5,700 nt of DNA from Gallionella sp. (GTDB lineage: Bacteria > Pseudomonadota > Gammaproteobacteria > Burkholderiales > Gallionellaceae): positions 1 to 5,700 of the forward strand of contig JALNYK010000060.1 of the NCBI GenBank assembly GCA_023229845.1, read 5' to 3'. Under the pieces are notes generated by a model that had not been told where the DNA came from, made no database searches, and saw only the letters and a list, made by a program, of their open reading frames with translations. Positions 1-5,700 of this stretch are shown in pieces (position 1 is the stretch's first letter; every line of letters starts with the position of its first letter). The position numbers were made by a program, and so were the translations under genes.

Positions 1-1730
<1,730 letters not shown>

Positions 1731-1732
1731 GT

Positions 1733-1774
1733 GGTGCTCCTGGAATAACGGGAAGCACCGGAAGGATGCTTCCC
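1733..1774 (-). promoter_or_regulatory. Riboswitch expression platform: anti-sequester versus SD-sequester hairpins
   Basis: Two alternative minus-strand hairpins share one arm. Hairpin A pairs GGGAAGCAUC (1774-1765) with GGUGCUUCCC (1759-1750), 10 contiguous pairs including one G-U, around a CUUCC loop. Its 5' arm contains the GAAGC needed for aptamer helix P1. Hairpin B pairs GGUGCUUC (1759-1752) with GGAGCACC (1740-1733), 8 pairs including one U-G, around an 11-nt loop, and covers the Shine-Dalgarno site. TPP binding should stabilise P1, break A, free the shared arm and form B, blocking translation. No U-run follows either hairpin, so translational rather than transcriptional control is inferred. 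The pairings are read directly; the switching order is inferred. Confidence 0.75.
1737..1741 (-). promoter_or_regulatory. thiC ribosome binding site (AGGAG)
   Basis: AGGAG on the minus strand ends 6 nt before the thiC ATG. It decides the start codon. It also lies within or next to the 3' arm (1733-1740, GGAGCACC) of a hairpin that can hide it, so it is the apparent output site of the upstream TPP riboswitch. Confidence 0.85.
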
Positions 1775-1857
1775 TACGACGGCATGACCCGTACAGGTTC
1801 AAAGGGTGTCTCTCACTGCCTTGGTCTTGAAACCCCGAGGCAGACCCCTAGCGAAGC
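1768..1857 (-). ncRNA. TPP riboswitch (THI-box) aptamer in the thiC leader
   Basis: Thiamine-pyrophosphate-sensing RNA that represses thiC when TPP is abundant. Reading the minus strand: P1 is GCUUC (1857-1853) with GAAGC (1772-1768). P2 is GGGU with ACCC. P3 is CUGCCU (1843-1838) with AGGCAG (1821-1816), extended by a small GGUU/GACC stem-loop. The conserved pyrimidine-sensing UGAGA is at 1815-1811. The conserved ACCUG begins at 1799. P5 is ACGG/CCGU around the GUCAUG loop, and the hallmark 3' end CGUAGGGAAG follows. These match the THI-box consensus in order and spacing. The position directly upstream of thiC is the classic one. Confidence 0.95.
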
Positions 1858-1916
1858 GCGCAAGGTACTGGAAAGGAGGGGGAAAAGCAAGTTACTATGC
1901 CGCCCCGGGAGGCAGT

Positions 1917-1925
1917 TGCTATACT
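1917..1925 (+). promoter_or_regulatory. Extended -10 promoter for the pcm-like gene
   Basis: TGCTATACT is an extended -10 element (TGnTATAAT type) with 5 of 6 core matches, about 60 nt ahead of the methyltransferase start. No convincing -35 hexamer lies at 16-18 nt spacing, which is compatible with an extended -10 promoter. A near-perfect 15-bp palindrome (1899-1913, GCCgCCC-C-GGGaGGC, one mismatch) lies immediately upstream in the spacer/-35 zone and could be an operator; this is inference. Confidence 0.45.
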
Positions 1926-1946
1926 GCTGCGACAGACTACAGTCGA
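1918..1946 (-). promoter_or_regulatory. Possible thiC promoter
   Basis: On the minus strand, TCGACT (1946-1941) and TATAGC (1923-1918) are separated by exactly 17 nt and each matches 4 of 6 sigma-70 consensus bases. Transcription would start near 1911 and give about 50 nt of leader before the riboswitch. The match is weak and was found by eye. It would overlap the rightward extended -10 on the opposite strand. Confidence 0.3.
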
Positions 1947-1971
1947 AACGACACATATAAGGTAATGGAGA

Positions 1972-1976
1972 GGGAG
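1972..1976 (+). promoter_or_regulatory. Ribosome binding site of the pcm-like gene (GGGAG)
   Basis: The purine-rich stretch 1967-1976 (GGAGAGGGAG) provides a Shine-Dalgarno site 9 nt before the ATG at 1986. The same stretch also offers GGAG 6 nt before an in-frame ATG at 1977, so an N-terminus three residues longer is possible. The ATG at 1965 is too close to any purine run to be served. Confidence 0.6.
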
Positions 1977-1985
1977 ATGCAGAAC

Positions 1986-2630
1986 ATGGAACAGGCGCGC
2001 TTCAATATGATCGAGCAGCAGATACGCCCATGCGACGTACTCGAAGGACGGATACTGGAATTGCTCAAACATGTACGGCGCGAACAGTTCGTACCGGCAG
2101 GCATGAAAGAACTGGCGTTCGCCGATATGGAGATTCCGCTGGGACACGGTGCCAGCATGTGGCAGCCGAAGCTGGAAGCGCGCGCGGTGCAGGAACTGCA
2201 CCTGACTCGCGCCGACAAGGTGCTGGAAGTGGGCACCGGCAGCGGTTACCTGACCGCTTTGCTATCTGCGTTGGCTGGGCATGTCACCTCGGTCGAGATC
2301 GTGCCGGAATTGAGCGCACAGGCCGGGCAGAATCTGGCTGCGCTACAGCGCGACAATATTACTTTGGAGATTGGCGATGCGGCGACCGGCTGGGGCAATG
2401 GGACATACGATGCTATCGTGCTGACCGGTTCCACCCCGGTGTTGCCGGAGACGTTTCGCAACAGCCTGAACGTCGGCGGTCGATTGTTCGCGATTGTCGG
2501 CGATGCGCCGGCGATGGAAGCAAAGCTGATCACGCGCGTTGCGCCGGACACGTTCGAGACGGTCAATATTATGGAAACTTGTGTCGCGCCGCTGCAGAAC
2601 GCTGCGCAGCCCGAGCGGTTCGTGTTCTGA
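1986..2630 (+). CDS. pcm: Protein-L-isoaspartate O-methyltransferase family protein (divergent active site)
   Basis: SAM-dependent methyltransferase of the PCMT family; canonical members methylate isoaspartyl residues in damaged cytoplasmic proteins to start their repair. From the ATG at 1986 the product is 214 residues, the usual family length. It opens with MEQARFNMIEQQIRP, typical of proteobacterial homologues, which supports this start. SAM motif I is VLEVGTGSGY (79-88), followed by the acidic strand SVEIVPEL (102-109), GDAATG (130-135) and the motif II region YDAIVLTGSTP (141-151). The substrate loop reads IPLGHGASMWQP (50-61). In E. coli-type Pcm the equivalent is LPIGQGQTISQP, so the conserved active-site Ser is Trp59 here and the preceding Thr is Ser. 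The exact substrate is therefore uncertain. It lies 72 nt upstream of tolC on the same strand, an arrangement I recall from other betaproteobacteria, and diverges from thiC. The family call is firm; isoaspartate repair activity is less so. Confidence 0.88.
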   Translation: MEQARFNMIEQQIRPCDVLEGRILELLKHVRREQFVPAGMKELAFADMEIPLGHGASMWQPKLEARAVQELHLTRADKVLEVGTGSGYLTALLSALAGHVTSVEIVPELSAQAGQNLAALQRDNITLEIGDAATGWGNGTYDAIVLTGSTPVLPETFRNSLNVGGRLFAIVGDAPAMEAKLITRVAPDTFETVNIMETCVAPLQNAAQPERFVF

Positions 2631-2702
2631 GTCGCGGGATTGCATCGTGCGGCCCGAGGCGGTAGCATTAGAAACTACTAATATATTGGTTGCGCATAAC
2701 GA

Positions 2703-4040
2703 ATGAAACTGAAACCTTATATTCTGGCGGTAATGCTCGGCACTGGCGGCTTTGCTCAGGCCGCCGATTTGCTGGAGACCTATCGCGCCGCGCAGGCGAA
2801 CGATCCCGTGTTCGCCGCTGCGCGCGCCACATTGCAGGCAGGGCAGGAAAAGCTGCCACAGGGGCGCTCGCAACTGTTGCCCAGCATCAGCCTCAGCGCA
2901 AACAGCACGTTTAACGACCAGACTATCCAGTATCTGGGGGCGAATCCTTTCGGCGGGGCCAATACGGCGGTGCAGCGCTATAACTCCTACGGTTACAGCG
3001 TGAATCTGACCCAGCCGCTGTTCCGCCAGCAAAACTGGCTGGCGTACACCGAGGCCGAGTTGCAGGTTGCGCAGGCCGAGGCGCAGTTCAAGCTGGCCGA
3101 ACATGATCTGATCCTGCGCGTTGCCCAGGCTTATTTCGACGTGCTGATCGCACAGGACAGCGTGCAGCTGGCCGAGGCGCAGAAGACCGCGATCACCGAG
3201 CAGCTGGAGCAGGCCAAGCGCAACTTCGAGGTGGGCAGCGCCACCATCACCGACACCCATGAGGCGCAGGCGCGCTTCGACCTGACGGTCGCGCAGGAGA
3301 TCGCCGCACAGAACAATCTGGAAATCAAACGCCGGGCCTTGCAGCAACTGATCAACGAGATGCCCAAGGATATCCGGCATCTGGGCCGCGAATTCAAGAT
3401 GGAAGCGCCGCAGCCCGTCGATATGGAGCAATGGGTGAACGATGCGCAGCTGAACAATCCGCAGCTTGCCGTTGCGAAGGCGGTGGCCGAGATTGCCGAG
3501 AAGGAAGTGGCGCGCAACCGCGGCGGACATTATCCGACCGTGGATCTGGTGGCGAACTATTCGAAGACCAATGCCAACGGCAGCAGCTTGGGGTTCGGCG
3601 GCGGCAGCGATGTCACCGGCAAGAGCGTCGGCGTGCAACTGAACATGCCGCTGTTTCAGGGCGGTGCGATTAATTCGCGCTGGCGCGAGGCCGAAGCGAA
3701 CCGTGATCGCGCCAGGGAGGAGCAAGAGAACGCACGCCGCAGCGTTGCAACCCAGACCCGCCAAGCCTATCTGGGTGTGGTCAGCGGCATCGCCCAAGTC
3801 AAGGCGTTGCAACAAGCGCTGACTTCCAGCGAGAGCGTGCTGGAGGCGAGCAAGCTTGGGCAGGAAGTCGGCGTGCGCACCAACCTCGACGTGCTGAATG
3901 CCCAGCAGCAACTCTATGCCACCCGCCGCGACCTGTACCAGGCCGAATACAATTACTTGGTCAGTCAGTTGCGATTGAAGGCGGCGACCGGTTCGCTCGG
4001 TGAAGAAGAGCTCGCCAGGGTCAATCGCGCGTTGCACTGA
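2703..4040 (+). CDS. tolC: TolC-family outer-membrane channel protein (type I secretion/efflux)
   Basis: Outer-membrane component of tripartite efflux pumps and type I secretion systems: a trimeric beta-barrel with a long periplasmic alpha-helical tunnel. The product is 445 residues. The N-terminus is a signal peptide: charged MKLK, a hydrophobic stretch, then AQA before ADLLETYRAAQANDPVF, with predicted cleavage after residue 20. This favours the ATG at 2703 over the internal ATG at 2733, although no Shine-Dalgarno precedes 2703. The two TolC repeats are visible: one around VGSATITDTHEAQARFDLTV (residues about 177-196) and one around VGVRTNLDVLNAQQQLYATR (about 390-410) followed by YNYLVSQLRLKAATGSL. 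Long Ala/Gln-rich helices link them. The length fits the family (about 430-490). No membrane-fusion or ABC partner is encoded in this window. The upstream gap (2631-2702) turns AT-rich near TAATATATT (2679-2687) and holds a weak promoter-like pair (TTGCAT 2640, TAGCAT 2663, 17-nt spacer). Cotranscription with the upstream gene is therefore plausible but not the only option. Confidence 0.95.
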   Translation: MKLKPYILAVMLGTGGFAQAADLLETYRAAQANDPVFAAARATLQAGQEKLPQGRSQLLPSISLSANSTFNDQTIQYLGANPFGGANTAVQRYNSYGYSVNLTQPLFRQQNWLAYTEAELQVAQAEAQFKLAEHDLILRVAQAYFDVLIAQDSVQLAEAQKTAITEQLEQAKRNFEVGSATITDTHEAQARFDLTVAQEIAAQNNLEIKRRALQQLINEMPKDIRHLGREFKMEAPQPVDMEQWVNDAQLNNPQLAVAKAVAEIAEKEVARNRGGHYPTVDLVANYSKTNANGSSLGFGGGSDVTGKSVGVQLNMPLFQGGAINSRWREAEANRDRAREEQENARRSVATQTRQAYLGVVSGIAQVKALQQALTSSESVLEASKLGQEVGVRTNLDVLNAQQQLYATRRDLYQAEYNYLVSQLRLKAATGSLGEEELARVNRALH

Positions 4041-4089
4041 TCCCCGGCGCGACGGTGCTTCAAAGCCATGGCGCGCCTCCATCCCCTGC

Positions 4090-4118
4090 TTGACTCCCTC
4101 GCTTGCGGCTGTTTAAAT
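4090..4118 (+). promoter_or_regulatory. Candidate sigma-70 promoter of the EPS regulator-manC operon
   Basis: TTGACT (4090-4095, 5 of 6 matches to TTGACA) and TTAAAT (4113-4118, 4 of 6) are separated by 17 nt. Initiation would fall near 4125, about 20 nt before the proposed regulator start at 4147 and downstream of the alternative ATG at 4117. This would begin a transcription unit independent of tolC. Confidence 0.5.
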
Positions 4119-4125
4119 GCGCGCT

Positions 4126-4140
4126 GTTCATTTGCTGAAC
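4126..4140 (+). promoter_or_regulatory. Inverted repeat between promoter and regulator start (possible operator or leader hairpin)
   Basis: GTTCA-TTTGC-TGAAC is a perfect 5-bp inverted repeat with a 5-nt centre. It can be extended by two more pairs (GC at 4123-4124 with GC at 4141-4142) if T4125 bulges. It occupies the predicted +1 to +16 region and the place where a Shine-Dalgarno would be expected. Either DNA binding by the regulator itself or an RNA hairpin affecting initiation would fit. The repeat is short, so chance is not excluded. Confidence 0.35.
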
Positions 4141-4146
4141 GCACCC

Positions 4147-4494
4147 ATGAGCGACGACCGAACCAGCTACGGTTTACTGAAAACCCTGGAAGACAACCCC
4201 AGCCTTTCCCAGAGAGATCTGGCGAAACGCTTGGGCGTCAGTCTCGGCAAGGTCAATTTTTGCCTGAACGCCTTGATCGAAAAAGGCTGCCTCAAGGTCA
4301 ACAATTTCCGCAACAGCGACAACAAGCTGGCCTATGCCTATTTGCTGACACCGCAAGGCGTCGAGCAAAAAGCGCGCATGACGGTGGAGTTCCTGCAGAT
4401 CAAGGTACAGGAATACGAACGGCTGCGCGCGGAGATCGAGGAGCTGCAGCATGAGGCCAAACGACGCGGGTTAATGGAGGATATACATGAGTGA
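4147..4494 (+). CDS. MarR-family EPS-associated transcriptional regulator
   Basis: Small winged-helix DNA-binding protein resembling the MarR-type 'EPS-associated transcriptional regulator' family that accompanies exopolysaccharide clusters in proteobacteria. From the ATG at 4147 it has 115 residues. Residues 5-20 (RTSYGLLKTLEDNPSL) form the first helix. SQRDLAKRLGVSLGKVNFCLNALIEKGCLK (21-50) is the helix-turn-helix. VNNFRNSDNKLAYAYLLTPQGV (51-72) is the wing and the start of the last segment. Residues 80-107 form a charged, probably coiled-coil helix for dimerisation. There is no effector domain. The start at 4147 is preferred because MSDDRTSYGLL begins like the family and a candidate promoter overlaps the alternative ATG at 4117 (ten residues longer). 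No clear Shine-Dalgarno is seen for either. The 3' end overlaps manC by 8 nt, implying cotranscription and likely translational coupling. Control of the adjoining polysaccharide genes and of itself is inferred from context. Confidence 0.88.
   Translation: MSDDRTSYGLLKTLEDNPSLSQRDLAKRLGVSLGKVNFCLNALIEKGCLKVNNFRNSDNKLAYAYLLTPQGVEQKARMTVEFLQIKVQEYERLRAEIEELQHEAKRRGLMEDIHE
4476..4480 (+). promoter_or_regulatory. manC ribosome binding site (GGAGG)
   Basis: A perfect GGAGG lies 6 nt before the manC ATG, inside the last codons of the upstream regulator. It fixes the manC start and shows the pair is arranged for coupled translation. Confidence 0.85.
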
Positions 4495-5700
4495 TGTCTT
4501 TGCTGTGATCCTGGCTGGAGGCAGCGGCAGCCGGCTGTGGCCTTTGTCGCGCCAGCAATTGCCCAAGCAGTTCCTTGCGCTCGAAGGCAAAGCTTCGCTG
4601 CTGCAAACCACGATCAACCGGCTGTCGCCCACGGTCGATGCCGGCAGCATCCTGATCGTCACCCAGGAGGCGCATGCCAAGGGTGAGGCGTACCACGCGC
4701 TGCTGCCGTATCAATCGCTGTTCGAGCCTGTCGGCCGCAATACCGCGCCGGCGATCGCGTTGGCTGCTGCCTGGCTGGCTCGGGACGGGGCCGACCCGGT
4801 GATGGTCGTGTTGCCGGCAGACCACATCATCAAGGACGAAGTGCGCTTCCGCGAGCATCTGGATACGGCTATTCAGGCGGCGCAGGACGGAAAACTGCTC
4901 ACCTTCGGTATCCAGCCCACTCGTCCCGATACCGGATTCGGTTATATCAAGGCCCATCCGGGCGGCGACGAGCGCGTGTACGAAGTGGAGCGCTTCACCG
5001 AGAAACCCGACCTTGCCACCGCCGAGAGTTTTCTCAAGTCGGGCGATTACTACTGGAATTCGGGCATGTTCGTCTGGCGCGCGTCGGTGATACTGGCCGA
5101 GATTCAGCGCTATCTGCCGGCGGTGTACAAGGTGGTGCAGGACATTCTCGTGGAGAGCCGAACCGGAATGTCGTTTCAGCAGGCCGTGGAAAAACATTTC
5201 TCGGCGATGCCGGCGATCTCCATCGATTATGGTGTCTTGGAAAGATCGGACCGCGTCTCGCTGATTCCCTGCGACATCGGCTGGAACGATGTTGGCAGCT
5301 GGCAGGCGGTGCACGAGATCGCGGACAAGGATGCGGACGGCAATGCTTTGCAAGGCAACGTTATTGCAGTCGATTGCAAGAACAGCCTGATCCGGGCCGA
5401 AAAACGGCTGGTCGCAGCGATCGGCGTGGAAGATCTATGCGTGGTCGAGACTGCGGATGCGGTGCTGATCTCGAAGAGCGACCAGACCCAGCGCGTGCGC
5501 GAAGTGGTCGACCGCCTGCAGGAGAGGGGGGCCACCGAACATGTCTATCACGTCAAGGTAAACCGTCCGTGGGGCAGCTATACCGTGCTCGAAGAGGACT
5601 TGCAGCGCTTCAAGCTCAAGCGCATCGAAGTCGCTCCCGGCGCGCGGCTGAGCCTGCAGAGCCATCGGCAGCGTTCCGAACATTGGGTGGTGGTGTCGGG
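4487..5700 (+). CDS. manC: Mannose-1-phosphate guanylyltransferase / mannose-6-phosphate isomerase (partial, 3' end outside window)
   Basis: Bifunctional cytoplasmic enzyme of the ManC/AlgA/CpsB type. The C-terminal cupin (type II PMI) interconverts fructose-6-P and mannose-6-P; the N-terminal domain joins GTP and mannose-1-P to make GDP-mannose for surface polysaccharides. The window holds 404 complete codons of an expected 470-480. The nucleotidyltransferase domain shows ILAGGSGSRLWPLSR (8-22), LPKQFL (25-30), EPVGRNTAPAIALA (80-93), LPADHII (109-115), DTGFGYIK (148-155), FTEKPD (170-175) and YYWNSGMF (188-195). A linker leads to the cupin start RPWGSYTVLEED (360-371), KRIEVAPGARLSLQ (378-391) and SHRQRSEHW (392-400). 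The usual cupin text is QxHHHRxEHW; here Q391, H393, E398 and H399, the likely metal ligands, are kept while the other two histidines are Arg and Gln. It overlaps the regulator stop by 8 nt, with a strong GGAGG ahead. It is probably the first biosynthetic gene of an EPS cluster running rightward. Confidence 0.96.
   Translation, partial: MSDVFAVILAGGSGSRLWPLSRQQLPKQFLALEGKASLLQTTINRLSPTVDAGSILIVTQEAHAKGEAYHALLPYQSLFEPVGRNTAPAIALAAAWLARDGADPVMVVLPADHIIKDEVRFREHLDTAIQAAQDGKLLTFGIQPTRPDTGFGYIKAHPGGDERVYEVERFTEKPDLATAESFLKSGDYYWNSGMFVWRASVILAEIQRYLPAVYKVVQDILVESRTGMSFQQAVEKHFSAMPAISIDYGVLERSDRVSLIPCDIGWNDVGSWQAVHEIADKDADGNALQGNVIAVDCKNSLIRAEKRLVAAIGVEDLCVVETADAVLISKSDQTQRVREVVDRLQERGATEHVYHVKVNRPWGSYTVLEEDLQRFKLKRIEVAPGARLSLQSHRQRSEHWVVVS

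Noticed and set aside
1750..1774. 10-bp hairpin downstream of the TPP aptamer as an intrinsic terminator.
   Set aside because: It is followed by CCGUUAUUCC rather than a U-tract, and its arm pairs with the SD region, so it fits an anti-sequester helix better.
1811..1816. Apparent GUGAGA in place of the CUGAGA box of the riboswitch.
   Set aside because: The first base belongs to helix P3 and pairs correctly; the ligand-binding UGAGA is intact, so this is not an anomaly.
1806..1985. N-terminal extension of the pcm-like gene back to an ATG at 1806.
   Set aside because: The extension would run antisense through the TPP riboswitch and both promoters and has no family resemblance. The conserved N-terminus begins at 1986.
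4046..4077. Possible tolC terminator: GGCGCG and CGCGCC flanking a small inner hairpin just after the stop.
   Set aside because: The stem is interrupted and no U-run follows, so it does not meet the intrinsic-terminator pattern.
2343..4082. Long minus-strand open frame (579 codons) opposite tolC and the end of the pcm-like gene.
   Set aside because: Antisense shadow in GC-rich coding DNA; the Leu/Arg/Gln/His-rich translation has no recognisable domain, while both plus-strand genes are clear.
4117..4146. Alternative regulator start at 4117.
   Set aside because: The ATG overlaps the candidate -10 box and the ten added residues do not look like the family N-terminus. It is not fully excluded, since neither start has a clear SD.
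4400..5353. Minus-strand open frame (317 codons) opposite manC and the regulator end.
   Set aside because: Antisense shadow; all motifs of the nucleotidyltransferase are on the plus strand.

Overview
The window comes from a Gram-negative proteobacterium. The most likely source is a betaproteobacterium of the Nitrosomonadales/Gallionellaceae type. This is inferred from the GC-rich, strongly coding sequence, a TolC-family outer-membrane protein, a TPP-riboswitch-controlled thiC, and a MarR-family EPS-associated regulator placed directly before a bifunctional mannose-phosphate enzyme. The assignment rests on family resemblance and gene order only; no search was possible.

Layout. (1) Positions 1-1730, minus strand: thiC (HMP-P synthase, thiamine pyrimidine biosynthesis), cut by the left window edge inside its C-terminal iron-sulfur cysteine motif. 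(2) Positions 1731-1857, minus strand: its 5' leader, with a complete TPP riboswitch aptamer and an expression platform that can be read by eye as two mutually exclusive hairpins, one of which covers the thiC ribosome binding site. (3) Positions 1858-1985: a compact divergent promoter region. (4) Positions 1986-2630, plus strand: a protein-L-isoaspartate methyltransferase-family gene with a clear SAM-binding motif but an altered active-site loop. (5) Positions 2703-4040, plus strand: a TolC-family outer-membrane efflux/secretion channel with a signal peptide. (6) Positions 4090-4118: a candidate sigma-70 promoter starting a new transcription unit, followed by a small inverted repeat. (7) Positions 4147-4494: an EPS-associated MarR-type winged-helix regulator. 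(8) Positions 4487 to the right edge: mannose-1-phosphate guanylyltransferase/mannose-6-phosphate isomerase (manC type). It overlaps the regulator by 8 bases and is cut within its C-terminal cupin domain.

How the genes fit together. Three functional blocks meet here: thiamine synthesis (thiC, leftward, TPP-repressed), a pcm-like plus tolC pair (rightward, envelope/export and possibly protein repair), and the start of what is probably an exopolysaccharide cluster (regulator plus GDP-mannose supply) continuing to the right. Almost every base is accounted for by recognisable genes. I see no IS element, CRISPR array, tRNA, rRNA or phage material, and no evidence for a wholly new system. The points most worth following are the legible riboswitch switching mechanism, the unusual methyltransferase active site, and the regulator's promoter and inverted repeat.
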